Positions 13,774 through 24,775 of a stretch of DNA of 64,000 nucleotides are shown piece by piece. Position numbers and translations under genes: made by a program. Each line of letters begins with the position of its first letter. Positions within the stretch are counted from its first letter, which is position 1. Origin of the DNA: Heterobasidion occidentale (taxonomy: Eukaryota > Basidiomycota > Agaricomycetes > Russulales > Bondarzewiaceae); assembly GCA_039111635.1 (NCBI GenBank), contig JBCAQO010000001.1, positions 4,072,844 to 4,136,843 of the forward strand, given 5' to 3'. The notes under the pieces were generated by a model that saw nothing but the letters and a program-made list of their open reading frames with translations, was not told the origin of the DNA and made no database searches.

Positions 13774-15103
13774 GATTATGTTGTGTGATTGCTCTGCAGC
13801 CAGAGTTGTGTACTTTATACCGAGTAAATTCAATATTCCCTGGAAGTGATCTCAAATGTCGATGAAGGAGAATTTGCCAGCGACTGTTTTTTCTCACCTC
13901 CTCGCTCGCGAGTATTTACCCAAGACTTGGTTCCAGTATCGTCATACACCGACTTTAGCTCCAGGTTTGTCCTCGCTCTTTAGATGTATTTCGGATGGCG
14001 GGAGTTGTTGAGCGTCCGGCAAATGCCGAATCCCTTGATCTCAGCGGCACTGCCACGGTTCCGCACCATCGGGAAATTGGCAGCGAAATGACATTCTTAT
14101 ATAAAGTAATATAAGCTATGTAATAACCATAATATATCCAATACTTTTACATCGTACGGGCAAGCCATACATGAGGCGGCACGGTTGGTAGATACCACAA
14201 CATCCCTCAGGCTTCCCGAACTTCACAAAGAATATCAGATATGGGATTAGAAGGTGAAGATGAGCAGGAATGCAACACCGATGACCTCTGGTAAGCAAAA
14301 GATTAAAGATAATGAAGTGACATATCAATCATACTTCTGGGTACACAGCACAAGTATCTAGTCAAGTAATGCCCGGTGATGTTGGTGAAACTCTCCATCA
14401 ACAACAGGTTGACAGCAAATGTCAAGAAATGGAGGAAATATAGCCATGGTTCAAGGTTGATGCACATGCATCGGAGGGACAGCCCTCGAGACAGCCAACA
14501 AGAATGTTATGTGATTCAAAGTAGTACCAATCATTGTAATAGACGGCGGGATTTGCGAAGGCTATTATCTTTGTCAGACTGATGTTCTCGGCCAACACAT
14601 GCAAGAATTTTAGATAAGATCAACCTACATCAGGGAGAAGGGTTTCGTAAAGGTCAATAAGAAAGCCGAATTGTCAGCAATAGAGCCTACCTTTATAATT
14701 AACGATGGAGTTGCCGGTGCCGACAATCCTTGCCAGACTGACGTTCACGGCCAACACATGCGAGAGTGACAATGTTCGTCCAGACTTGATCGCGCAACAT
14801 CAGCGCGATACTGAGTCTGAATGTGAGTAAAAATGAATCAGAAGCAAAATGATTGCGAAATGCAGTAAGAAAGCCGCACGATTGACTGCGATTATCAAGA
14901 CCTGGACATATGATGGAGTCCGGTCAGGCTTGACACATTAATTGTTCAAATGATTAAGAAATAGCAACGTCTAGCGAGGATATCTACTATTGTAACTAAT
15001 TATGATGATTGCAGAAGCTACTATCATTGGAAGGAAAGATATAGTCCCTTCTGCACACAAGATGAAGCGACAGATGATAGGCATTGATACCGTGAAAAGC
15101 ATA
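13774..15103. other. Gene-poor, AT-richer stretch
   Basis: No secure gene was found. A ~55-base segment is duplicated: 14550-14605 and 14709-14765 (minus strand) both read GCATGTGTTGGCCG, a short variable part, then CAGTCTG. On the minus strand, 14356-14454 encodes a hydrophobic stretch resembling a transmembrane segment (EPWLYFLHFLTFAVNLLLM). It may be a remnant of a membrane protein gene, but I could not build a full model. Confidence 0.35.
14356..14454 (-). pseudogene. Possible membrane-protein fragment
   Basis: A 33-codon open segment is rich in Leu and Phe, with the character of one or two membrane helices, followed by a Thr/Asn-containing loop. It is flanked by frames that stop within a few codons. 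The surrounding 55-base duplication suggests decay. No family is recognised, and it may be chance. Confidence 0.2.
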
Positions 15104-16559
15104 TTATACTGCCCGACGTCTAGTACGTTCCTCAACGGTAGGCTCCCTTGAGATAGGATCCTTCCTCGCCTCAGCCGCTTTTCCTGAGCCCTTCTTTCTC
15201 TGATCTTGGCCAGCGCACTGTTGGTTGATGCTGCGGGGTGAGCTGAAGAAAAACTGGGAAAAATCTGACTTCAAAGAATGTCAGAAAGGGTCGAAGATAC
15301 TTTGAGATACGTACCAGTTCCACCATAATAATAGCGCGTCAACTTCCTCCTTTTCCTCCACATCCTCAAACAATTCCAATACACTATTGAAGAAACGCTC
15401 TGAGTCGGTGACAGTATCTGTTCGAGAAAATACAGCTGACGACGAGAGGGAAAATCGAGCCTAGAAAGGGGAATCAGAAGCAACATGCGAAGGGGTCTCT
15501 TAACAGCTACCTGCGTGGCAATGTAAGCGATCGATGCCGGTGTGACGCATTTCATACCGTGAATCCGCGCGTTCCCAGACCTTGTGGCCCTCGCATCCTT
15601 TTCCACTGAACTTGGAGATGTAAACACGTGCTTATAGGCCTATGAACATCAGCATGCGAGTTCGTCGAAAGTACCAGATAGAAACATACTGAGACGAGCA
15701 GCTGGCTCTTGAAAAGCCCCTTCCATGGGTCATCAGAATCGTACCGATAACCAGCATATAGAAAAATGGGCCACTGGTCTCCTGGAATAAGCATTTCACC
15801 GTCTCGCAATTTCCGTTTGATACTGTTCGAGTGAGATGAACGGGAAAAAATGAGATTATTTGATCTTACTCAGGATTCGACCAATCCAATCCTGCAGGGC
15901 AAAGCAGCGCTCCTGTCTGTTCATGGCGAAAGCCCCGATCTGATTTCATGTTACGGGAGAGTGGCAATAAGGGATTGGCCTCGAGGAGTGATCCAATCGA
16001 GGATAGGGCCTTTCATACTCTTTGTATCGTCCGATCTAGCGCTAGACACCCCTTTTTGAATCTGCCCTACCGTTAAATAGCCACACTCAAGGTGATGCGG
16101 TCACACTTACTAGTTCCCCTATGTGCATGATCTCCTCGTCAGAGCCTTCCTGTAGGCGCTCTTCAAGATGGGGGACCATCCGAAGTAATTCTTCATAAAC
16201 CTTGTACTCCCGCCTCTGCCTATCAAACAATGAAACACGCAGTGCATGACAAGAATGATTGATTCAGCGAGTTGGCCTTAGATAGGAACGGCTCACTCAT
16301 ATGTCAAGGACTCAGGCTCCTCAGCCAGCTCTCCCATTCTAAGAAGACCACGTGTGATTATAGACTGGACGTTGCAAAGAGCGTGTACAGTCCGTCCAAA
16401 ATGACGACCGTGATGAACAAGCGGATCTGTGAGACACCTTGCGGAGGGTCAGAGGTCGCCCAGGCAGGCGAGGCAAAGTAGTGCTTACGGCCTTTTCCTG
16501 GGGCCTAGTTGAAGAGCACTAGGCTGACGTTTATCACCAAGAGAGTGGTCCTCAGGCAT
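15104..16559 (-). pseudogene. DUF6698-like basidiomycete protein, one frameshift
   Basis: Model (minus strand): 16489-16559, 16297-16437, 16111-16219, 15870-16061, 15690-15822, 15511-15639, 15315-15460 and 15104-15242, about 352 residues. I recognise a mushroom-specific family of unknown function from strings such as DPLVHHGRHFGRTVHALCNV, EDQ-less YKVYEELLRMVPHLEERL, LDWITPRGQSL, GALLCPAGLDW, GDQWPIFLYAGY, YKHVFTSPSSV, ATRSGNARIHGM, TPASIAYIATQ and FSRTDTVTDSERF. The DUF number is from memory. All exon phases fit except in exon 4, where a net one-base gain (around 15959-15966) puts a TAA in frame. This is either a recent pseudogene or an error. The family occurs in many copies in Agaricomycete genomes, often near mobile-element debris. 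The nearest neighbour is a GRF-like gene starting 251 bases away in the opposite direction. Confidence 0.7.
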
Positions 16560-16810
16560 GGAAGTAAGAACGGTGCGTCGATGAGAAAACGGGCGTGGGA
16601 CCTGGTATCGCGTCCAAAGTTTTTAACGAGCGAGCAAGCGAACGAGTCATAAACTATGGTGAGTCAGAAAGTCAGTGGGAGTCAGAGCGAGTCACCTCGG
16701 GTAGGAGGAGGAAGGTCGGGCTTCGGGTATCCAAGCCAATTCGAAGCGACCCTCAAGGGTATTTAGGACATTGACCTGCTCAAGGCCATCTCATCCTGCA
16801 CTGCCTAGCC

Positions 16811-17824
16811 ATGTCGTCCCAACCTTTAACTCGCGAATCACTGGTCATCTCCATCCCTTCTCGTCATCGCCGATACCTGGACAAGGTTCGGGGATCTGAC
16901 AACGCGGTTTTTCAGTACGACATTCAAACAGGGGAGATGATTCCATGGAAGTGGTGGGTCTTGTCACCTCAAAAATTTGAAATGTCTGACGCACAATGCA
17001 GGCCCGTAAGCTTAAGGGAGGGGGACCGTGTCGTGCCTTCGTCTCTGAGGAAACACCGCCTGACGAATAGATTTCTCGGGCCGTGTTGTTTGTGCCCCTT
17101 GCTCGAGAGAAACGGACCACCGGTGTTCACGGAGGCAGCTATGTATCTTGCAACGTCGGGTCCTTTCCATGGTCAATACATTGCTCGATGCGCACATGGA
17201 GTGTGTGGATATATAGGTCAGTCCCCATCCAATGAGCGTGAATACACACGACTTACCAATCTCACAAGTTCGCCTCGAGCATGCCTACCAACGTATTGGT
17301 TGTCCAGTGCATATGTACGCGCCTCGTGGTGAGCACCTCGAGATCAATCTCTAGGTCTAGAATTGACTCCCACGCAGAGGCAACCGAAGCGCGCCCACGA
17401 CCAGTGCTACACTTTAGCGAAGCAGGATATGTCCCCCTGAACCCCTTTCCAATGCCTCTGAAACGCACTCACGCACAAATCGGTGAGTGTCAGTACCTGT
17501 TTGACATTCAGGTGTAACTCACTCACCATTTCAGATGTAACCTCGAACGAAAACCCACTTCTCCGCCTTGTGCAAAGGCGCCGTGTCTCTACTCAATATC
17601 GACCAAACCCGTTGTATGACCTCCTTCGACAGATGGACACGAACATTTATCCAGGTGTTTCCGAAGAGGCCTTTTCCAAATTCTTTGTGAAGTGCTCCTG
17701 TCGATTGATCACGACCCGTCGGGCCTTCGCTCACCACGAATGCCCGTTGGAAGTAATTGATCTCACCACAGATTCAGATAATCAAGGGGGAGATACCGAT
17801 GAGGAGCAAGCTACAGAACTCTAG
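16811..17824 (+). CDS. Unknown protein with a GRF-like zinc-binding motif
   Basis: Model: exons 16811-16953, 17002-17216, 17269-17328, 17378-17482 and 17535-17824, 270 residues in frame. The first intron is 48 bases and a multiple of three, so it may be retained. Residues of about 75-120 contain CCLC, then a stretch with an aromatic, then GQYIARC, four residues and CGYI. The spacing and the G-x-Y-x3-C...C-G-Y pattern recall GRF zinc fingers, which bind single-stranded nucleic acid, though I would not call it certain. The C-terminus is acidic with a VIDLTTDSD string that looks like a SUMO-interacting motif (hydrophobic core followed by Ser/Asp). A Ulp1-type SUMO protease gene ends 196 bases downstream in convergent orientation, which makes the motif more interesting. 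No family name is offered. Confidence 0.65.
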
Positions 17825-17845
17825 AAAATTAGTACCAAAGCGTTG

Positions 17846-17923
17846 ACACCATAGGATTCATATACAGCCATTACAGTCAGCATAGAATTAATGTACAGCC
17901 ATTAGACTCAACACCATAGGATT
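17846..17923. repeat. Short interleaved direct repeats
   Basis: ACACCATAGGATT occurs at 17846-17858 and 17911-17923, with TACAGCCATTA at about 17863 and 17893 in between. They lie between the convergent 3' ends of the GRF-like gene and the SUMO protease. Function unknown; probably a small slippage duplication. Confidence 0.55.
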
Positions 17924-18020
17924 GATACGTAGCCACTCATTTCAATATGAACCGGCTCATATGCATGAAGATCAAGTTGTGGGAATGGTAAAAGTGCGTA
18001 TTAAGGGAAGAACCAAAGAC

Positions 18021-20094
18021 TCAATGGTCAGCAAGTCTGCGAGACAGAACAGTAGTGGCCATGTTCTACAGACTCGACAGCATATGACTTTGAGTCTGCA
18101 CATTACGCTACGTACTCACCTTCCCGAGAGCTGTTGCCATTCATCAGAAAGTTTGAGGAGTTCTGCCTTCAGCATCTCACGCATGGTGGGAACGACGCCC
18201 GCCTCCCATTCTATTTCTGCCCCTGATGCATGCCCCTTCTTCAATGTCTTGCATGATGGCCCAAGGGCAATAGATCAGGATTCGTGATAGCAAGCATCGT
18301 GAAGACTTACCGATGTCGGTCTCATGAACATATCCGGGTTTTTCATGAAAAGATAGTTGAAGTGGAGAAGGTACAAGCCACAATCATACTGATTGGGTTG
18401 CATGGGCACCTGACGAGGACATTCATTCGAGGCATACATCATACACAACAAATGTGACCCACCTCAAACTGTTTTGCATGCGGTTCGAACAGAGGCGTGA
18501 TATTGATTCGGGCCTTGACCTCCTCACATAGATACTCAGCTAAGCGCCGGCCCGTATTCCGACGCTTTCGGTTGAGAGAATCGAATATAAAGATTTGCGT
18601 ACTGGCAAAGATCAATTAGGAGTAACAGTGAAACGATCATCATCGTTATGGCTCACGCGTGGACCCAACTTGATGTAGTCGAGCCTTCGCTATCCGACAA
18701 CATAGTCCATCCAAGTCGGTGCGCCGAATCAACGGCAAAAACAGTATTGTATTTAGCTGGCGGGCGCTCGAATAGGCCTTGTGGATGGCTTATGACTGCC
18801 AAGTACCAATGCTGTTCCGCCCTATCAGTCATGTCTCAGCAATGTAGTCACGGAACTAAGAAGCTTGCTCGCACTCATCATGTATAGGGACGATCAAGAA
18901 CTTCTTGCTGAAGATATCGACTCTGTTTGTATGACTTTTGGCTGCTTCATAGCCAGCTCGTCTACGAAAAAAAATAAGCGATCTTCACAGCGCTCCATGA
19001 GACGTAACTCACAATCGCGTATAGAAAAACGTGCTATATATGTGTACCTGGTCCATAGCAACAGAATCCTTCACCCTTGACTTGGCATACCACAGTCTTT
19101 GTGTTCATATGAGCGAGCACTCGGGTTTCGGATAAAATCGAACACTTACTTTAAACCAAGATTGATGAGATTATCATTTAAGAATCTGCGAGGTTTTAGT
19201 CGCTCCATATCCTGTGGTCCGATATCAATCGCGCCATGGCCAACAAAGGGGTAAGTCAAAATACTGTAGAAAGTCGAGAATAAGTGACAATTTGTATGTA
19301 TTCATTGATACATACATCGCGCGAGTGTCCGATCGAGCAGATGAGTCAGATTGCTTTGGCAAAGGTACTTTCGTGGGCAGCTCTACCTCAACATCATCAT
19401 CTTCAGACGTGAGAGAACTGAGTGGAGAGGATGGAGGAATAGGTAATGCCTCTGAGACCGTTGGCAACGAAGCATCCTCTAGAGCTGATGCTGGAGTATT
19501 TGAGGAATTGAAGAGAGGTGGGGGCGCCGGCACGGTTCCTGTGCCAGATCGTGGAAAACCAGTGTCAAGAGATGATGCTTGTGTGCGAGATGTTTTGATT
19601 GGCTTTGAGCCAAGAGACAAAAGAGGCTTCGTTTTTGAGATATATCGTGGCGAGATTGTGTTCGAGGCTACCGCTATAGTTGAAGAATTTTTTGATTCAT
19701 AGAAAGACTTCTGTCGGCGTACGGCAAATGTAGGATGCGAAGATGCTGCACTCTGTTGCAAGGGTCGTTCGGATCGTGCCGCATGTTTCCTATGGTATGA
19801 TCTATATCGGCGGCGTCTGGAAGGCACGCATATCAGACTTACGCAATGGGGCACAAAGCAGACTTGGATAACACCCGCTTAGTGTGCGCAAGAGGCGATG
19901 GCACTCGCAAGGTGCTGGGTGGCAGAGACGCACTAGCATAATCTTGTGTGAGAAAGGCTGAGATCGTGCGTGACAGAGTGAACATACCTCGCCGACGCAA
20001 ACCCCATAACAGCGTGCATCCTCGCCACAAGATCCTTCGGCGGTGGTTTCTTCATGGAGCGAGCTAGCTCCGCATCTTCAGGATTCAATAGCAT
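18021..20094 (-). CDS. Ulp1-type SUMO protease (peptidase family C48)
   Basis: Model (minus strand): 19988-20094, 19843-19932, 19316-19789, 19150-19263, 19013-19096, 18875-18961, 18657-18821, 18463-18601, 18311-18409, 18120-18247 and 18021-18036, 500 residues with every phase consistent. The first ~220 residues are low-complexity, rich in Ser, Pro and Thr. The catalytic domain begins at IDIGPQDMERLKPRRFLNDNLI, the usual entry of Ulp1 proteases. The triad is visible: His in QHWYLAVI, Asp in IFIFDSL, and Cys in NQYDCGLYLLHF with the oxyanion Gln nearby. Such enzymes mature SUMO and remove it from targets, usually at the nuclear pore or in the nucleus. The last exon is only 16 bases. Related peptidases are also carried by some large eukaryotic transposons, so a mobile origin cannot be excluded. 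It is divergent from the next gene with 605 bases between start codons. Confidence 0.88.
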
Positions 20095-20699
20095 GATTTG
20101 TCTGGACGTCGAAAGGCTGAAGCGATGGACATTCGAAGTTTACTCGTCGAGCACAGCAGTCCTGCAATGAGCAAGACTGAGTGATGTCGGTCACCCGATA
20201 CCACCTGCAATGAGCAAGTGAATACCTTCGTGGAAGGGGAGACGGATGTCGAGAGAGTCGCAGAAAGAGGAGGTCCGTCACGGAGTGCGTTGTGGAAATG
20301 GCCAGCCTGGCAATGCCCGAAGCAGCGAAAGTTTGCCAAGGGAAATTTCCCACGTCCCGGAAATATCCGGGTGAGGCGTATGAGTGTGTATGGCCGGTTA
20401 TACACGACCTTATTCACCTTCATGACCTACGATGACTACATTTGTTGCAGGCTCTCGAACGAAGACTGCGTTAGACAATTATGCTCTGATGAGGGGAAGG
20501 CTTTGCACGTTGTTGACACATCATATTCGATCATGGACTTGCGGCGACCTAGTACGTCGGACTGACACGACGGGGTTTGTCCTGCTCGCAGTGAGTGAAA
20601 TTGCGCCTCGTGTGTCTATTTAATCCGATCTGCCTCTCCCACATATTGATATGCCCTTTGGCAACGTACCACATCACTCTAGTGCCATATCAAAGGAAG
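20095..20699. promoter_or_regulatory. Divergent promoter region, SUMO protease / unknown gene
   Basis: A 605-base divergent interval without a credible gene. I see no clear TATA box and no named site. Open frames on both strands here are short and overlap each other. Confidence 0.3.
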
Positions 20700-21660
20700 A
20701 TGAGTGAACAACGCTCTTGCAATCATGACAACAGGTTGGCATTCCCCGAGTTGCCTAGCATGCCAGACAGGAGCGACGCGCCTCGTTGCAGAGTGTTTCT
20801 CGACGGCAATGGTCCCCTGTGCCGCGTTCTCTTATCTACTGTTCACCAGCTTGACGATGACCAGACGGAAGAACATCCCTGCGTCATGCCTTGGTGCTAT
20901 TCTATCCCCCTCACCCTCATGAACAAGGCTATGGCTTTCTTCGAGTCACTGCGGCACCCCGACGGCTCACCCATCGTCTATCCTACACACGAGAAGGATC
21001 TAGAGATGTCGCCGAGACACATGTGCGAATACACGTACATCTGGAGGCTGCGGCGTGCGTTTCTTAAGGCAATTTACGCGGCCAGTTGCAATGATCAGAT
21101 GGGAAGTAACTGGCGATGGCCAAAGATCCACGGGTACCTGTATCGGGAGTACTCTGGTTACGGTCACGATCGCGCACAGCGAATGTTCTACCGTGAGGAT
21201 GAGCAGGCTGTGGGCCAGGTTCCTTACACTGTGCCGGACGTGGCCCAAATGAGTTGAGTGTTTTGTTTTATCTGAGAATGTGGCTTGCTGATCGTACTTG
21301 GTCCTAGATTGGGCGGCGCTGCTCAACAGAGACATGAAACGAAGGAAATGGCGATCCTTTTTGTGGCGACATATCAGCCAAGGGTATGATTCGTTTGGAG
21401 AAGAAAATGTCAGGATGTGGTTCGCATGGCGCGAACGCAAGTACTCCATCAGCGGGGACCAATTTCTGTTCGATGATGATATCCCGCCTCGCCTCGCCTA
21501 TCTAGCATCCGGAACACAGGAAGCAGAGGAGGGTAAGTCAGCTGAATCTGGAACGGACGTCAGCTGACCAGAAGGCATGGCGACAGTTGATCTTGTACAA
21601 TCCGACGACGAAGGCTCCAGTTTGATCCATGTTGAAGCGGATAGAGAGCAGTCATTGTGA
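20700..21660 (+). CDS. Unknown protein with an IVYP...WRLRR-x-FL motif
   Basis: Model: exons 20700-21252, 21308-21532 and 21587-21660, 283 residues in one frame. I do not recognise the family and see no signal peptide, membrane segment or catalytic motif. The middle is rich in Arg, Trp and Tyr (WRLRRAFLKAIY, NWRWPKIHGYLYREY, RRKWRSFLWRHI), which suggests a folded, basic domain. The tail is acidic. A string of the type IVYP followed about 20 residues later by WRLRRAFL recurs, in shorter form, in the broken gene at 26.2 kb, so the two may belong to one lineage-specific family. The start ATG is preceded by 605 bases of divergent promoter. Frame integrity across two introns argues that it is a real gene. 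Confidence 0.6.
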
Positions 21661-22739
21661 TTAGGACAGGTCATCCCACTCGATCGAAAAGACAGATTTT
21701 TCAAGTTCCACCATCTCTGATCGTATGAGCGCTTCGTATTGTGGTCAGTTGGCAGTCGTGTGCTTTGTCTTGTGTTGTATGTTTATGAGTAGTCCCCACT
21801 GAGAAGTTTCGTATCATGATGTACAAAAGAACGTGGTTATTTGGTGTTCATATTAGTGATGTCGATGAACATTTGTCGTCTATAATGCTGCGTGGTTGAA
21901 GCCTTGCTGTGTATGGCGGTCAAAGTGTCGTTTTATTCATTCCGCACGACAATGGAGGTTCCCACGAAAACTAAGCTCCCCACGAGACTGCACAACTCCC
22001 GAACACACGAGAATGACATCACACACGAAAAACAAAACCGCACACACATGTTACATCTCGGTCAAGCGCACACGAGACTGACCAGTGTTGCGTATCATAA
22101 ACTGTTTCGCAAAAAGATAATAAAAGTTGAATGTGGATCACTCTAGTCTCTACGCAAACGTTCTATTCTTGCTAACATATGTCCTGGACAGAGCTGCGCG
22201 CCTCTTCACTATGCTGTGCCACTGACACATCCATGGCTCGTCGCGCAAGGCGTCTCCGATCTCGAAGACAGCGGCGAGGCCACCCTCAATAAACTCAACA
22301 CCCTCATCGTTACTCATCTTGTTTGTCCTCCTGCCCGCCCCGACTCCGCCCCGTCCCTGCCACAGGACGCGCTACCGGCTACTGGAAAATCACTAAGTAC
22401 TGCACAACGCAAGCCCTCCGCATCGCCGGGTCCACCCCGGCGCGGCGCCCTGACCCTCGCCTCTAGCTACGGCACTGCAGACGCGCCTGCCGGACGCGGA
22501 GCGCGCGCTCTGTGTCTCGTTCACGTTCATGCCGTTGCCTTGCATGGCGGTGGGCCTGCAGTCCGCATGCTGGACGAGGGACACTTTGTGGACGCAGATC
22601 AAGAAGGAAAAGTGGGAGAGCGCGGTGATGGAGTGCTTTGAAGGCGCCTTTAAGAGGTGCAAATGCGGCACAAAGGAATTGGAGGAAAGGGGGGGACATG
22701 ATCAGAATGGGGTGTCGGCCACGGTGTCGCCGTATCACG
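21661..22739. other. Intergenic, unassigned
   Basis: Between 22210 and 22330 a plus-strand frame reads like protein (THPWLVAQGVSDLEDSGEATL) but I could not extend it into a gene. The stretch 22320-22560 is GC-rich and open in several frames, which gives no information. It may hold the 3' part of the decayed Sec14-like gene that follows. Confidence 0.3.
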
Positions 22740-23240
22740 TTGGAAGCTTGTCGTTGATGATGAGCAGCCACAGCTCTGCCCCGATCGCATGTGCGCCGCT
22801 CCCAGCGACCTTTGTCTTCGCGAGGGTGTTGGCGGAGAGCAAAGGCTTGAAGAGCCAGAAAATCTACGTCAGGGAGCCCGGATCATTCATGAAGAACTCG
22901 TACGCCTGCGGCGCAAGGGGGCACGTGTCAGCCGGTGTGTGGGAACACGAGCTGTTGAAGCCAAACCAGCGGAGCACACCGAAGGAACCGCTGTATGTCG
23001 CTGGATATGACGATCAGATCTTTATTTGCGCCATAGAGCGCTGTCTTCGCATCCAGCTTGTCGTACATGCTCGCAAATATCTCGGGGAGGTGTGTCTGCT
23101 ACGGCTGTGAGTATGGTGTGGTCACGGCAGCATCGAAGGGACAGGGGCACGTACACGGAACTCCTTGAGCGTCGACTGTTCGCTCGCTGTGAACGTCTGG
23201 GCCGGTGGGCTCCGGGACTGCTGACTCGACGTGCGTTCTC
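22740..23240 (-). pseudogene. Remnant of a Sec14/CRAL-TRIO (Sfh5-like) lipid-transfer gene
   Basis: On the minus strand, about 23154-23235 encodes a stretch like the start of fungal Sfh5 proteins (FTASEQSTLKEFR). After a possible intron, 23021-23090 continues QTHLPEIFASMYDKLDAKTA and then TALYGANKDL. Only ~100 bases later, 22745-22907 encodes a stretch like their C-terminal part (AYEFFMNDPGSLT, a TAG where Trp is usual, IFWLFKPLLSANTLAKTKV, then GSGAHAIGAEL). The ~150 residues between, which carry most of the lipid-binding fold, are absent. This fits an internal deletion plus a nonsense change, so a dead gene. Live members carry phosphatidylinositol or haem between membranes. The match is by memory of motifs and needs a search. 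Confidence 0.5.
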
Positions 23241-24775
23241 CTTTCCTTGCTGTCGCATTTCGTGTGGTCACGCTTGCGGGTGTAAATCGAAGATCCCCGC
23301 GTCAACTGTATGTATGCGGCCGATGGAATGTGACAAAGTCCATTTCTTCGTGTAGTATCTTACCGAAGAAGACAAGGCAGTCGAGCAGTTCGAAACCACG
23401 CGCCGCACGGCTGGCATCAACGTCACTCAAAACAAGGACGAGGAGCGTGCGTGGGCAAGAACACGGGCGCGAAGACGAGGGGGAGCCAGGCGAGGCGATG
23501 GGCGATGGCAACAACGAGGGCGACAACGAGGATAACAACGAGGAGTGATGGAGGGAAGAGTTCACAGGATAGGCAATGCAAATTGCTTCAGGGAAAACTG
23601 GCTGGACAACTTGCATGAACTAGAATAGCATCCCAGTTTAAGTTACCTCCTCATTAGCTTCTTTACAATTTATGAGAGTGAAGACAACATACCGCGCTGT
23701 AGGGCCCTCTGAGACATCTTCTCTGCCGCGTGAATTTTGACCCCAGACCTGCAAACCGTATGAAATGTCCTGTCTTTTCATCCCACTACCTACGTCTCCG
23801 AATTCACTGCTCTTTCACCTCTCTCCCCTACCTCTTCCCTCCTTCCAACAGTGCCAATGTAACCCTCGGCATCAATATCAAGGCTGTGGTTGTAGATCAG
23901 GGATGCGGCAGAAAAGACAACAAAAAACCTACAATTCTGCGCGAACAGATTGAATGAACCCACAATCGGGCGGATGACGTCCGAAGAAAAATCGAATCTT
24001 GCCCCGCAGCGCGTCGATGTGGAACGAGGTCGAGACTTTAAGACGGTACCAAGCGTATTTGGGGTTCATGATTGAGAGTAGGTCGTGATGTGTGGTGAGG
24101 GTGCGAGGAGCGCAAACGAAACGCGAAGTGTGAAAGGGTTTAAGGAGAAAGGCGAATGCGAATGGAGAGCGAGTATGGTGAGCGAATGAATGCAAGCGCA
24201 AACGGATGGTAGTTGAGGACGTCACGTACCCGACACATATCCCCAACGACGTTCTCGCACGTCGAACAATCGATGTGCACTTTCAAGGCAGCGCGTCGTT
24301 CTTCCATCCACCAAACTCGACAACAGCGTACGCGGTGGCTTCTGTGAGCGTGGCGAGATCCGTGTTCTGCGCCCCAATGAGCATGATATGCCTCAGTAGC
24401 CCAAAGCTGGTCGGTATGCGGACCTTATTAAAGTCGTATAGAATCCCTCGAGGCGACTGATGAGTTTGTTGGAGAAGGTGAGTCCAGGTATAAGCATAAG
24501 GCCACGCTTCTTCGACCAGAAGATTGAGGCAAAAAACCGGAGAAGATGTCCTCTGCTGCGGCAAAGGCGGCTCACCGCTCAGCGAATGTGAAGCGACGAT
24601 GAGAGATCCAGCGCGATGCCCAGTCCATCTTCCTCTTGATGCAGAGGATGATCTCAGTAGCATCGCAATTCGTAGGTCCAGTCTCGTTGTGAATATTTTC
24701 CATCATTATGTGCAACGCGGTGAAGCAGCACGCTGCCTGATGGAGTCGCAAAGAACCACGGCTTAAAAGTAGTGG
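23241..24775. other. Unassigned stretch before the repeat array
   Basis: Several short open segments look locally coding (minus strand 24590-24680, ending [11 protein letters not shown] before a GTGAGC donor; minus strand 23340-23560, mostly acidic or Ser-rich low complexity) but none joins into a gene. Around 23440-23545 the plus strand is an (ACAACGAGG)-like acidic repeat. I see no RNA gene and no terminal repeats. Confidence 0.3.

Noticed and set aside
19933..19987. A frameshift between exons 1 and 2 of the SUMO protease
   Set aside because: Using the acceptor GCTAG at 19933 gives a 55-base intron and a continuous frame.
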